Shown here piece by piece: positions 16,366 through 24,923 of a stretch of 64,000 nt of DNA. The DNA comes from Roseicyclus marinus (GTDB lineage: Bacteria; Pseudomonadota; Alphaproteobacteria; Rhodobacterales; Rhodobacteraceae), in NCBI RefSeq assembly GCF_036322625.1, contig NZ_AP027266.1, positions 127,001 through 191,000 on the forward strand, given 5' to 3'. The number at the start of each line of letters is the position of its first letter. Position 1 is the stretch's first letter. The position numbers and the translations under genes are program-made. Under the pieces are notes generated by a model. That model saw nothing but the letters and a program-made list of their open reading frames with translations, had not been told where the DNA came from and searched no databases.

Positions 16366-16557
16366 ATGCCCCGCAACGAAGGCACCATCGATCGCGCCAT
16401 CCGCATCATCGCGGGCCTTGTGCTGATCTCGCTCGTGTTCATCGGCCCCCAGACGGTCTGGGGCTGGATCGGCGTCGTGCCGCTGATCACCGGGCTTGTC
16501 GGCTATTGCCCTGCCTACCGCCTGCTCGGGATCAACACCTGCGCACTGAAGTCCTGA
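16366..16557 (+). CDS. DUF2892 (YgaP transmembrane-like) small membrane protein
   Basis: A 63-residue protein with two hydrophobic segments (about 13-30 and 35-50) and the family ending GYCPAYRLLGINTCALKS. Two conserved cysteines at about 49 and 59 are in the positions seen in the membrane part of YgaP. In E. coli that domain is fused to a rhodanese; here it stands alone. The start at 16366 is fixed by a strong GGAAAGGAGG ribosome-binding site. Location after a Crp/Fnr regulator suggests a response to sulfur or redox conditions, which is inference. Confidence 0.85.
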   Translation: MPRNEGTIDRAIRIIAGLVLISLVFIGPQTVWGWIGVVPLITGLVGYCPAYRLLGINTCALKS

Positions 16558-16609
16558 GCCGGGCCGGGGCCCTGCCCGTCCTGCCCATCGGGCGGCGGGC
16601 GGGGCCAAT

Positions 16610-17290
16610 TCACCCCCCGGAGCGGGGGAGGAAGGGCGCATCCGCGCCCCAGAGCTGTTCGACGCGCGCATCGCGGCCACAGGCCGTGCGGTAGAGGCCA
16701 TAGGCCACGGATTTGCGGCGCGGCCCAAAGCGGGTGAGGATCAGCTCGTCCGACAGGTAATAATCCTGATGATAGGCTTCGGCCGGGTAGAAGGGGGCGG
16801 CATCGCGGACCGGTGTCACGACCTCTTGGCCCAAGTCGCGGGAGGCTTGTGCCAGCGCGGCCTCGGCCAATTGCCGGTCCTGCGGCGTTTCGACGAAAAT
16901 GGCGGAGGTGTAGTTTTCGCCCCGGTCGCAGAATTGCCCGCCCGCATCCAGCGGATCGATGGAGCGCAGGAACAGGTGCAGGAGCCGGTCCTGCGGCAGG
17001 ATCGTCGCGTCATAGGTGATCCGGACCACTTCGAGATGGCCGGTGCCGCCCGCCACGACCTGTCGATAGGAGGGATTCGGGACGCTGCCGCCGGCAAAGC
17101 CCGACACGACCGAGACCACGCCGGGGACGCGTTCGAAATCGGCCTCCACGCACCAGAAACAGCCGCCTGCGACCACGGCGGTGCGGAGGTCCTGCGCATG
17201 GGCGCGGCCCGATTGGGTGGCGAGCGCGGCAAGGAGGGCGGCGGTCAGGGCCAGCGCCTTGGTCACGGGCGAAAGGGGAAGGCGGGGCAT
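16610..17290 (-). CDS. msrA: MsrA, peptide-methionine (S)-S-oxide reductase, exported
   Basis: Reduces methionine-S-sulfoxide in proteins. The catalytic motif GCFWC lies at 43-47, with Cys44 the nucleophile. [10 protein letters not shown] and [13 protein letters not shown] follow, as in the family. The 226-residue protein has a hydrophobic signal peptide (about 8-32, ending near AHA-Q), so it probably acts in the periplasm. The C-terminal region holds a further Cys ([14 protein letters not shown]) that could resolve the disulfide. No msrB is adjacent. Start at 17290 chosen because the signal peptide begins there; upstream frame is not family-like. Confidence 0.93.
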   Translation of the reverse strand: MPRLPLSPVTKALALTAALLAALATQSGRAHAQDLRTAVVAGGCFWCVEADFERVPGVVSVVSGFAGGSVPNPSYRQVVAGGTGHLEVVRITYDATILPQDRLLHLFLRSIDPLDAGGQFCDRGENYTSAIFVETPQDRQLAEAALAQASRDLGQEVVTPVRDAAPFYPAEAYHQDYYLSDELILTRFGPRRKSVAYGLYRTACGRDARVEQLWGADAPFLPRSGG

Positions 17291-17433
17291 GTCGGCTCCT
17301 TTCGGGATGGTGCAGGCGAGAGGATAGCGGGGGTGCGGAGGGTGCAAGGCAAGCTTGCGTGATCTCACGCAGGCGTGACCCCTTGTGTCTGGCAAGGGCG
17401 CGGGCCTTTATGCCGGGAAAAGGGAGGGGTCAC

Positions 17434-18141
17434 ATGAAGATCGCGATGTGGTCGGGGCCACGCAACCTGTCGACGGCGATGATGTATGCCTTTGCCGCAC
17501 GCGGCGATTGCGCGGTCTGGGACGAGCCGTTCTATGCGCCCTACCTGGCCGCGACGGGGGCCGACCACCCGATGGCGGCCGAAATCATGGCCGCCCATGA
17601 AACCGACCCCGCCCGCGTTGCCGCAAGATGCGCGGGGCCCGTGCCGGACGGCCGCGCGCATTTCTACATGAAGCACATGCCCCACCACATGGTGGCGGGG
17701 TTCCCGCTGGATTGGGCGGAGGGTTGCGTGAATGTCCACCTGATCCGGCATCCGGCCCGCGTGATCGCGAGCTATGCCGAGAAGCGGGGGGAGATGACGT
17801 TGGAGGATATCGGCTTTCCCCAGCAGATGGCGCTGTGGGAACGCCTGCCGGGGCCGGTGATCGACAGTGCCGATATCAGGGCCGATCCGGGCGGCGCGCT
17901 GGGGCGGCTCTGTGCCGAGATCGGATTGGCGTTCAGCGAGGCGATGCTGGGCTGGCCCGAGGGGCCGCGCCCCTATGACGGCGTCTGGGCCGCGCATTGG
18001 TATAATGCCGTGCACCGGTCGACCGGGTTCGCCGGGGCGGAAGGCGCCTTGCCCGAGGTGCCGGAGGGGCGGCGCGCGCTCTTGGAGGCGGCGTTGCCGA
18101 TCTACGAGGCGATGAAGGCGCGGGCGTTGCGGACCGGCTGA
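17434..18141 (+). CDS. Sulfotransferase-like P-loop protein
   Basis: A 235-residue cytosolic protein with the PAPS-type 5'-phosphosulfate-binding start MKIAMWSGPRNLSTAMMYAF, and a 3'-phosphate-binding-like block HLIRHPARVIASYAEKRGE near residue 110. This is the compact bacterial sulfotransferase-like family, whose acceptor substrates are mostly unknown. The start at 17434 follows an AAGGGAGGGG ribosome-binding site; an upstream in-frame ATG (17410) is less likely. It stands between msrA, which is divergent, and the adenine deaminase gene on the same strand 56 nt downstream. Confidence 0.72.
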   Translation: MKIAMWSGPRNLSTAMMYAFAARGDCAVWDEPFYAPYLAATGADHPMAAEIMAAHETDPARVAARCAGPVPDGRAHFYMKHMPHHMVAGFPLDWAEGCVNVHLIRHPARVIASYAEKRGEMTLEDIGFPQQMALWERLPGPVIDSADIRADPGGALGRLCAEIGLAFSEAMLGWPEGPRPYDGVWAAHWYNAVHRSTGFAGAEGALPEVPEGRRALLEAALPIYEAMKARALRTG

Positions 18142-18197
18142 CGACACGTCACCGAACGGTTGCTTGCAGAGCGTCCCGCGATTGGAGATGCTGTGCC

Positions 18198-20012
18198 ATG
18201 GAACAGCGAAACATCCCCCCTTTCCCCAGCTGGGCCGATGTGGCCAGCGATCTGGTTGCGACCGCCGCAGGCCGCGCCCCCGCCGATCTGGTGCTGCGCG
18301 GGGGCCGCGTGGTGCTGGTGCAGACGCGCGAGGTGATGGAGGGCTGGCAGGTCGCCGTGCGCCATGGGCGCTTTGCCTATGTCGGACCGGACGCCAACCA
18401 TTGCATCGGGCCCGCGACCGAGGTTGTCGAACTGGGCGGGCGCTACCTGATCCCCGGTCTGTGTGACGGGCATATGCATATCGAAAGCGGGATGCTGACG
18501 CCCGCCGAATTCGCCCGCGCGGTGATCCCGCATGGCACGACAAGCATGTTCACCGACCCCCATGAAATCGCCAATGTCTTTGGCCTGCGCGGCGTGCGGT
18601 TGATGCATGACGAGGCGTTGATGCAGCCCGTGAACATCTGGACCCAGATGCCAAGCTGCGCGCCGTCGGCCCCCGGGCTGGAGACGACGGGTTACGAGAT
18701 CGGGCCGGAGGATGTGGCGGAGGCCATGACATGGCCGGGCATCATCGGCCTGGGCGAGATGATGAATTTCCCCGGCGTCGTGGCGGGCAGCCAGCAGATG
18801 CTGGCCGAGATCGCCGAGACGCAGAAGGCGGGCAAGACCGTGGGCGGGCATTACGCCTCGCCCGATCTGGGGCCTGCGTTCCATGCCTATGTCGCGGGCG
18901 GTCCCGCCGATGACCACGAAGGCACCTGCGAGGCGGATGCGGTGGCGCGGATGCGGCAGGGGATGCGGTCGATGATCCGGCTGGGATCGGCATGGTATGA
19001 CATCGAAAGCCAGATCACCGCGATCACCGAGCGGGGGCTTGATCCGCGCAACATGATCCTGTGCACCGATGATTGCCATTCGGGCACGCTGGTCCACGAG
19101 GGGCACATGAACCGCGCGGTGCGCCATGCGATCGGCTGCGGCTGCGACCCGCTGGTGGCCTTGCAGATGGCCACGATCAACACCGCCAGCCATTTCGGTC
19201 TGGAGCGGGAGATCGGCCAGATCGCGCCGGGGCGGCGGGCGGACATGATCGTGACATCGGATCTGGCCGCACTTCCCGTGGAGGAAGTTTATGCGCGCGG
19301 GGTGAAGGTGGCGGAGGATGGTGTCTGCCTTGCCCATTGTCCGCATCTGGATTGGCCCGCCGATACGCGGGGATCGGTGCATCTGGGCCGGGTGCTGGAC
19401 GCGCGGGATTTCGAGATTGTCGCGCCCGAAGGCGCTGACAGGGTCCGGGTGCGCGTGATCGGGGTGGTGGAAAACCAGGCCCCGACCGAGGCGCTGGAGG
19501 CCGATCTGCCCGTGGCGGGCGGCATCGTCGAGGGCGCGGGCGGTGTCGCCCAGATCGCGCTGGTGGAACGGCATCGCGGCACGGGGCAGGTGGTGAACGG
19601 CTTCGTGTCGGGGTTCGGCTATGGGCCGGGAATGGCCATGGCCTCCACCGTGGCGCATGACAGCCACCACATGATCGTCGTGGGCACCGACCGCGCGATG
19701 ATGGCGCAGGCGGCCAACCGGCTGGCCGAGGTGGGGGGCGGCGTGACCGTCTGGAAGGACGGGACGGAGCGCGCGCTGGTGGAATTGCCCATCGCAGGCC
19801 TGATGTCGGACAGCCCCGCGGCCGAGGTGGCGGCCAAGGCGCAAGCCATGGTCGCGGCCATGGCGGAGTGCGGCTGCACGCTCAACAATGCCTATATGCA
19901 GCATTCGCTGCTGGCGCTGGTCGTGATCCCGGCCTTGCGGATTTCCGACCTGGGCCTTGTGGATGTGACGCGGTTCCAGTTGACCGACCTGATCGTCGCG
20001 CCGAGCCCGTGA
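18198..20012 (+). CDS. ade: Adenine deaminase
   Basis: Converts adenine to hypoxanthine and ammonia in purine salvage. The 604-residue amidohydrolase has the metal-binding start DGHMHIESGMLTPAEFARAVIPHGTT (about 92-117). FTDPHEIANVFG follows, then later metal and active-site motifs including ILCTDDCHSG near 290 and GFGYGPGMAMASTVAHDSHH near 475. The length matches bacterial ade. ATG with GGAG upstream. The AMP nucleosidase gene follows after about 25 nt, and together they would turn AMP into adenine and then hypoxanthine. Confidence 0.95.
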   Translation: MEQRNIPPFPSWADVASDLVATAAGRAPADLVLRGGRVVLVQTREVMEGWQVAVRHGRFAYVGPDANHCIGPATEVVELGGRYLIPGLCDGHMHIESGMLTPAEFARAVIPHGTTSMFTDPHEIANVFGLRGVRLMHDEALMQPVNIWTQMPSCAPSAPGLETTGYEIGPEDVAEAMTWPGIIGLGEMMNFPGVVAGSQQMLAEIAETQKAGKTVGGHYASPDLGPAFHAYVAGGPADDHEGTCEADAVARMRQGMRSMIRLGSAWYDIESQITAITERGLDPRNMILCTDDCHSGTLVHEGHMNRAVRHAIGCGCDPLVALQMATINTASHFGLEREIGQIAPGRRADMIVTSDLAALPVEEVYARGVKVAEDGVCLAHCPHLDWPADTRGSVHLGRVLDARDFEIVAPEGADRVRVRVIGVVENQAPTEALEADLPVAGGIVEGAGGVAQIALVERHRGTGQVVNGFVSGFGYGPGMAMASTVAHDSHHMIVVGTDRAMMAQAANRLAEVGGGVTVWKDGTERALVELPIAGLMSDSPAAEVAAKAQAMVAAMAECGCTLNNAYMQHSLLALVVIPALRISDLGLVDVTRFQLTDLIVAPSP

Positions 20013-20039
20013 GAAAAGATCAAGTCCGAGGGGATGTCC

Positions 20040-21524
20040 ATGTCTGAGCCGTCGCTCAAGATTTCAACGCCCGACCAAGGGCAGAAGGCCAAGGTCTTTA
20101 CCGATGCGGGCGAGGCCGTCGCCCATCTTCAGGCGCTCTATACCGAGGCCACGGGGTTCCTGCGCGCCCGCTTTACCGAGACGCTGCGCGACGGTGCGCC
20201 CGGCGATACGCGCTACCGCGCCTACTACCCCGAAATCCGCATCACGACGGCCACCTATGCCGTCACAGACAGCCGGTTGAGTTTCGGCCATGTGGCGGAA
20301 CCCGGCACTTATGCCACCACCGTCACGCGGCCCGACCTGTTCGGCAATTACCTGCGCCAGCAGATCGGTCTCTTGATCAAGAACCACGGTGTGCCGGTCG
20401 AGATCGGCCCGTCGCTGACGCCCATTCCGGTGCATTTCGCCGTTGCCGGCGACAGCGCCGTCACCGTGCCGCAGGAAGGCGCGGGCGATTTCACGCTGCG
20501 CGATGTCTTTGACGTGCCGGACCTGTCCACCACGCATGACGATATCGTCAATGGCCTGGGATTTACCTACGAGGATGGGGCGCATCCGCTGGCACCCTTC
20601 ACCGCGCAGAGGGTGGATTATTCGCTGGCGCGGCTGGCGCATTACACCGCGACCGATCCGGTGCATTTCCAGAACCACGTCCTGTTCACCAACTACCAGT
20701 TCTATGTCGATGAATTCGAGGCCTATGCCCGCGCCATGCTGGCCGATCCCGACAGCGGCTATACCGGGTTCGTCGCGACCGGAAATGTCGAGATCACGGA
20801 GGCTGACACCCCCATCGCGCAGCCCCCCAAGATGCCGCAGATGCCGACCTATCACCTGAAGCGGGCGGACGGGAACGGGATCACGCTGGTCAACATCGGG
20901 GTGGGGCCGTCGAATGCCAAGACGGCGACCGATCATATCGCGGTTTTGCGCCCGCATGCCTGGGTGATGGTGGGCCATTGCGCGGGCTTGCGAAATTCGC
21001 AGCGTCTGGGCGATTTCGTCCTGGCCCATGCCTATCTGCGCGAGGACAAGGTTCTGGACGACGACCTGCCCGTCTGGGTGCCGGTGCCCGCGCTGGCCGA
21101 AATCCAGGTCGCGCTGGAAAACGCCGTCGCGCATGTGACCGAGCTGGAAGGGTTCGAGCTGAAGCGGATCATGCGCACGGGGACGGTGGCGAGCCTTGAT
21201 AACCGCAACTGGGAATTGCGCGACCAGACCGGGCCGGTGCAGCGCCTGTCGCAGTCCCGCGCCATCGCGCTCGACATGGAAAGCGCCACGATCGCGGCCA
21301 ACGGGTTCCGGTTCCGGGTGCCTTACGGGACGCTTTTGTGCGTGTCGGACAAGCCGCTGCATGGCGAATTGAAGCTGCCCGGCATGGCCTCGGACTTCTA
21401 CAAGACCCAGGTTGCGCGTCATCTTTTGATAGGAATTCGCGCGATGGAGACCCTGCGCGACATGCCGCTGGAGCGTTTGCACAGCCGCAAGCTGCGGTCC
21501 TTCGAGGAAACAGCCTTCCTTTGA
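20040..21524 (+). CDS. amn: AMP nucleosidase
   Basis: Hydrolyses AMP to adenine and ribose 5-phosphate. The 494-residue protein has the Amn N-terminal domain (about 15-180). The phosphorylase-like catalytic domain follows, with NIGVGPSNAKTATDHIAVLRPHAWVMVGHCAGLRNSQ at about 290-330 and ALDMESATIAANGFRFRVPYGTLLCVSDKP near 410-445. The ATG at 20040 was preferred to 20034 because GAGGGG lies immediately before 20034 and is correctly spaced only for 20040. It pairs with adenine deaminase upstream. Confidence 0.95.
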   Translation: MSEPSLKISTPDQGQKAKVFTDAGEAVAHLQALYTEATGFLRARFTETLRDGAPGDTRYRAYYPEIRITTATYAVTDSRLSFGHVAEPGTYATTVTRPDLFGNYLRQQIGLLIKNHGVPVEIGPSLTPIPVHFAVAGDSAVTVPQEGAGDFTLRDVFDVPDLSTTHDDIVNGLGFTYEDGAHPLAPFTAQRVDYSLARLAHYTATDPVHFQNHVLFTNYQFYVDEFEAYARAMLADPDSGYTGFVATGNVEITEADTPIAQPPKMPQMPTYHLKRADGNGITLVNIGVGPSNAKTATDHIAVLRPHAWVMVGHCAGLRNSQRLGDFVLAHAYLREDKVLDDDLPVWVPVPALAEIQVALENAVAHVTELEGFELKRIMRTGTVASLDNRNWELRDQTGPVQRLSQSRAIALDMESATIAANGFRFRVPYGTLLCVSDKPLHGELKLPGMASDFYKTQVARHLLIGIRAMETLRDMPLERLHSRKLRSFEETAFL

Positions 21525-21581
21525 GGGCAAAAAATGCCGTCTAGGCCATGTTTTTGGGCTTTTTCGTCATGCGAAGCGTTG

Positions 21582-21593
21582 TGTGGGCCCACA
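21582..21593. promoter_or_regulatory. 12-bp perfect palindrome upstream of the HU gene
   Basis: TGTGGGCCCACA lies about 65 nt upstream of the HU start codon, in the region that must hold the HU promoter. It could be a regulator site, but no factor is assigned. Confidence 0.3.
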
Positions 21594-21657
21594 ATATTCG
21601 GTTAGTTTGTGCGCAACGGGCCCAAGGGCTCGGGCAGTCGTCAGGAGAACAAGACCA

Positions 21658-21948
21658 ATGGCAAACAAACCCATGACCAAAACCCAGCTCGTTGCGGCCA
21701 TCGCCGAAGAGATGGGCGGAGACAAGAAGACCGCGGGTGCAGCGCTGGACGCCGTCACCGCAATCGTGACCCGTGAAGTCGCCGCCGGCGGCGCCGTCAC
21801 CCTGCCGGGCATCGGCAAGGTCTATTGCCGCGAGCGCCCCGAGCGCATGGTGCGCAACCCCGCCACCGGCGAGACGATCAAGAAAGAGGCCGACAAGCAG
21901 GTGAAGGTCACCGTCGCCAAGGCCCTCAAGGACAGCGTCAACGGCTGA
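21658..21948 (+). CDS. HU family DNA-binding protein
   Basis: A 96-residue nucleoid protein of the HU/IHF fold. The N-terminal helices (KTQLVAAIAEEMGGDKKTAGAALDAVTAIVTREV) lead into LPGIGKVYCRERPERMVRNPATGETIKKEA. That segment contains the DNA-binding arm with its Arg-Asn-Pro tip (RNPATGE), then the C-terminal helix. The start is supported by AGGAGA. The spelling is nearer to the divergent alphaproteobacterial HU-like group than to canonical HU. It is monocistronic, ending at a strong terminator. Confidence 0.92.
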   Translation: MANKPMTKTQLVAAIAEEMGGDKKTAGAALDAVTAIVTREVAAGGAVTLPGIGKVYCRERPERMVRNPATGETIKKEADKQVKVTVAKALKDSVNG

Positions 21949-21973
21949 CCCGACAGAACCCCTCGGGTTCAAC

Positions 21974-22005
21974 AAGGCCGCGCCCGGATCGGGCCGCGGC
22001 CTTTT
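21974..22005 (+). terminator. Rho-independent terminator of the HU gene
   Basis: A 9-bp GC-rich stem (AAGGCCGCG / CGCGGCCTT) with an inner CCCG/CGGG pairing is followed by a short T run, 25 nt after the HU stop codon. Confidence 0.88.
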
Positions 22006-22107
22006 CATTTCTGCATGGCGGGTTTGCAGGGGCCGGACAGGCCGCAAATCCGCTTGCCCCCGCCGCGCGTTGCGCGTTTGCTGCGCGCAGGGACGGGAAG
22101 GCGGTTC

Positions 22108-22980
22108 ATGGACATTCGCGCGCTGCTTGGGGGGCTGTTGTTTGCCCTGATCTGGTCGTCGGCCTTTGCCTCGGCCCGGATCATCGTGGAGGCGGCCCCG
22201 CCCCTCACCGCGCTGGCGCTGCGGTTCCTGATCTCGGGCGGGATCGGCATCGGCATCGCGCTGGCCATGGGCCAATCCATGCGCCTGTCGGCGGCGCAGT
22301 GGCGCGCCGTGGTCATTTTCGGCATCTGCCAGAACGCGCTGTATCTGGGGCTCAACTTCGTCGCCATGCAATGGATCGAGGCGTCGCTGGCCGCCATCAT
22401 CGCCTCGACCATGCCGCTGTTAGTGGCGGCGGCGTCCTGGGGTCTGTTCCGCGACCGGTTGCCTGCGCTGGGTCTGGCCGGGCTGGCGGCGGGGTTTTTC
22501 GGCGTCGGGCTGATCATGGTGCAACGCCTGTCGGGCGGCGCGGATGCGCTGGGCATCGTGCTGTGCCTGATCGGGGCGGTGGCCCTGACGGTGGCGACGC
22601 TGGCGGTGCGGGTCGCCGCACAGGGCGGCGGCAACCTGTTGATGATCGTGGGCTTGCAGATGCTGGTCGGATCGGCCGTGCTGGCCCCGATTGCGGCGCT
22701 GACCGAGACGATCGTGGTGGATTGGTCGGTGCCCCTGGTCGTGGCCTTTGCCTATACCACGCTGATGCCGGGATTGCTGGCAACGCTGATCTGGTTCTGG
22801 CTTGTGGGCCGGATCGGGGCGACGCGGGCCGCGACCTTTCACTTCCTCAACCCGGTCTTCGGGGTGGCCATCGCCGCCGTGCTTTTGGGCGAGGGCCTGT
22901 CCTGGGTCGATGCGCTGGGCGTGGCCATCGTGGCGGCGGGCATCCTGGCGGTGCAGCTGTCACGCGCCAAACCGGCCTGA
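22108..22980 (+). CDS. DMT superfamily transporter (EamA, two domains)
   Basis: A 290-residue inner-membrane protein with ten predicted helices in two EamA repeats, the fold of RhaT/YdcZ-type drug/metabolite exporters. Recognisable family features are LIWSSAFASARI near residue 15, ALRFLISG in helix 2, and the closing HFLNPVFGVAIAAVLLGE segment of the second repeat. Substrate unknown. The start at 22108 is the first ATG that gives the standard N terminus. The ccdA gene follows after 67 nt on the same strand, without an obvious functional link. Confidence 0.87.
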   Translation: MDIRALLGGLLFALIWSSAFASARIIVEAAPPLTALALRFLISGGIGIGIALAMGQSMRLSAAQWRAVVIFGICQNALYLGLNFVAMQWIEASLAAIIASTMPLLVAAASWGLFRDRLPALGLAGLAAGFFGVGLIMVQRLSGGADALGIVLCLIGAVALTVATLAVRVAAQGGGNLLMIVGLQMLVGSAVLAPIAALTETIVVDWSVPLVVAFAYTTLMPGLLATLIWFWLVGRIGATRAATFHFLNPVFGVAIAAVLLGEGLSWVDALGVAIVAAGILAVQLSRAKPA

Positions 22981-23047
22981 GCGGCTTTCACGCAGCGATC
23001 ACGCGCATGTTGGGTGACAGGGCGCGCCGGGCGGCGCATCAGGACGC

Positions 23048-23761
23048 ATGGAATTCGTTCTCGCATATGGTGCGGGCCTGCTGACGCTGATCAATCCTTG
23101 CGTCCTGCCGGTCTTGCCGATCGTGCTGGCCGGTGCCTTGCAGGCCAGCCGGTTCGGTCCGCTGGCGCTGGCTGCCGGAATGGGGCTTGCCTTTGTCACG
23201 CTGGGGTTCGGGGTGATCGCGGCGGGCCATCTGGTGGGCCTGACCGAAGAGATGGTGGCCCGCGCGGGTGCGGTGCTGATGGTGGGGTTCGGATTGGTGC
23301 TGTTGCTGCCGCAGGCGCAGGCACGGTTCGCGCTGGCCACGGCGGGCATGGCCGCGCGCGCCGATCAGGGCATGCAGGACATTCCGCGCGAGGGCTGGAG
23401 GGGGCAATTCCTGGGCGGGCTGCTTTTGGGCGCTGTCTGGAGCCCCTGTGTCGGCCCGACGCTGGGCGGCGCGATCTCGCTTGCCTCGCAGGGCGAGGAT
23501 CTGTTGCGCGCCTTCGGCATCATGCTGGGCTTTGCGCTGGGCATCGGGACGGTGGTTATCGCGCTGGGCCATGGGGCGCGCGGGCTGATGCGGCGGCACA
23601 TGGAAAGCTTGCGCCGCTTCGCCCTGGCCTCGCGCCCGGTGATGGGGGCGGTTTTCGTTTTCGTCGGCGTGGCGATCTTGCTGCGCTGGCATCACATGGC
23701 CGAGATCTGGCTTCTGGACCGATTGCCGGTCTGGCTGGTGGATCTGTCGGTCGCGCTTTGA
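23048..23761 (+). CDS. ccdA: CcdA family thiol:disulfide transporter
   Basis: An integral membrane protein that passes electrons from cytoplasmic thioredoxin to periplasmic thiol proteins. The 237-residue protein has six helices, with the redox cysteines in NPCVLPVLPIVLAGAL (helix 1) and SPCVGPTLGGAIS (helix 4). These motifs are diagnostic of the DsbD/CcdA core. A thioredoxin-fold gene starts 23 nt after the stop, the natural partner on the periplasmic side. Whether the pair serves cytochrome c maturation, as for the cytochrome c1 encoded here, or another reductive pathway is not shown. Confidence 0.92.
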   Translation: MEFVLAYGAGLLTLINPCVLPVLPIVLAGALQASRFGPLALAAGMGLAFVTLGFGVIAAGHLVGLTEEMVARAGAVLMVGFGLVLLLPQAQARFALATAGMAARADQGMQDIPREGWRGQFLGGLLLGAVWSPCVGPTLGGAISLASQGEDLLRAFGIMLGFALGIGTVVIALGHGARGLMRRHMESLRRFALASRPVMGAVFVFVGVAILLRWHHMAEIWLLDRLPVWLVDLSVAL

Positions 23762-23784
23762 CTTGGTTCAGGGAGATGTCGGGG

Positions 23785-24186
23785 ATGCACAAGAGAAGCT
23801 TTCTGATCGGGGCGGGCGCGCTGGCCCTGACGCCCCTTGCGCGCGGGGCGGCGGCGATGGTCGACTATACGCCCGGTCTGGTCGATGAACGGTTGGCGGC
23901 GGGCGAGACGCTGCTGGTGGATTTCTGGGCCAGCTGGTGTTCGACCTGCCGCGCGCAGACCCGCGTGATCGAGGAATTGCGCGCCACGAACCCCGCCTAT
24001 GATGCGGCGATGGGCTTTGTCCGGGTGGATTGGGATCAGCATGGCGACGGGGAGTTGTCGCGGCGTCTGAACATCCCGCGCCGGTCCACGCTGGTGTTGC
24101 TGCGCGGCGATATGGAACTGGGCCGGATCGTCGCCGGCACGCGGGAGGCGGAGATCCGGGCGCTGCTGGATCTGGGGCTGGCCTAG
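23785..24186 (+). CDS. Exported thioredoxin-family protein
   Basis: A 133-residue thioredoxin-fold protein with an N-terminal export signal (MHKRSFLIGAGALALTPLARGAAA). It looks like a weak Tat or a Sec signal, with Lys-Arg in place of the twin arginine. The active site CSTC lies in DFWASWCSTCRAQTRVIEEL near residue 53. The cis-proline region is IPRRSTLVLLRG. It is coupled to ccdA and probably takes electrons from it in the periplasm. An alternative ATG at 23776 adds three residues. Target proteins are unknown. Confidence 0.85.
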   Translation: MHKRSFLIGAGALALTPLARGAAAMVDYTPGLVDERLAAGETLLVDFWASWCSTCRAQTRVIEELRATNPAYDAAMGFVRVDWDQHGDGELSRRLNIPRRSTLVLLRGDMELGRIVAGTREAEIRALLDLGLA

Positions 24187-24244
24187 GGCGGGCCTTCGGC
24201 CACGACGATCTAGGGCGGGTAGGGCGGGCCGTCAGCCACGACGA
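24184..24244. repeat. Near-identical 25-bp direct repeat between two convergent genes
   Basis: Copies at about 24184-24208 and 24220-24244 match TAGGGCGGGCC-N5-CCACGACGA with two differences within N5. The first includes the thioredoxin gene stop. The second encodes the last residues of the convergent unknown protein. It looks like a small local duplication. Confidence 0.7.
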
Positions 24245-24923
24245 CAAGATTGTCGACCGCCCAAGACGGCGCAGGATCAGCGCCGCCCGTGTCGGTGCCG
24301 AGTGGCGCAAGGGTCAGGGTGATCGCCTCTTGGGGGGTCACGACCGATATATCGAGGTGCAGACGCTGGACGGACAGGTCCGGTGGACCCGACAGCATGC
24401 GGGGGCCGGTGATGCGGCTGCGCAGCGCGATGCGGTCGTCACCGCGCATCGTTTCGGGGGGCGGCGGGGCCTGATCGGCGGCGCCAAAGGGTTGACGCAG
24501 CACGTCTTCGCCATCGATCGACACGGCAAGCCCCCGCGCGGACCAATCGCCCATGACGACAAGGTCGAAGGACAGGAGGGCGCGCGCGCTGCCTTCGGGC
24601 AGGGTGATGACGCGGGTCAGGGGTTGATCGGGCGGATCAGCCAGCCAGACCGACCCAAGGGCCGCATGATCGGCGTTGGGCCGCCCGCCGGCCCATGCGC
24701 CGGGATCGACCGGGCCGTCCGGCTCGAAGGTGACCAGCGTTTCGGTCTCGGACAATGCGCGCAACCCGCCGAGCTGCAGGCCGAATTGGGTGCCACCGTC
24801 AGGCGCGCCCGAGCGGATCACGCTGGCCATGAACAAGGCAAGTGCCATGATCACGACAAGGATCAGGGCCCAATCGACCCGCCGATAGCCGTGGCCAAGG
24901 TAGCGATGCAGCGCAGCAGCCAT
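24210..24923 (-). CDS. Unknown protein with an N-terminal membrane anchor
   Basis: A 237-residue protein with a cytoplasmic N terminus (HRYLGHGYRRVDW), one hydrophobic helix at about 20-38, and a periplasmic domain rich in beta-strand-forming residues (LVTFEPDGPVDPGAW, RALLSFDLVVMGDW, LHLDISVVTPQEAITLTLAPLG). The end reads WAVDNLVVVADGPPYPP. The strand pattern and the closing WAVDNLVV are like carbohydrate-binding jelly-roll domains, but I do not recognise the family. It is monocistronic, with aroC beyond it on the same strand. Confidence 0.6.
   Translation of the reverse strand: MAAALHRYLGHGYRRVDWALILVVIMALALFMASVIRSGAPDGGTQFGLQLGGLRALSETETLVTFEPDGPVDPGAWAGGRPNADHAALGSVWLADPPDQPLTRVITLPEGSARALLSFDLVVMGDWSARGLAVSIDGEDVLRQPFGAADQAPPPPETMRGDDRIALRSRITGPRMLSGPPDLSVQRLHLDISVVTPQEAITLTLAPLGTDTGGADPAPSWAVDNLVVVADGPPYPP

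Noticed and set aside
16366-16557. Holin or toxin-type small membrane gene
   Set aside because: The GYCPAYRLLGINTC ending and two helices match DUF2892 much better, and no antitoxin partner is present.
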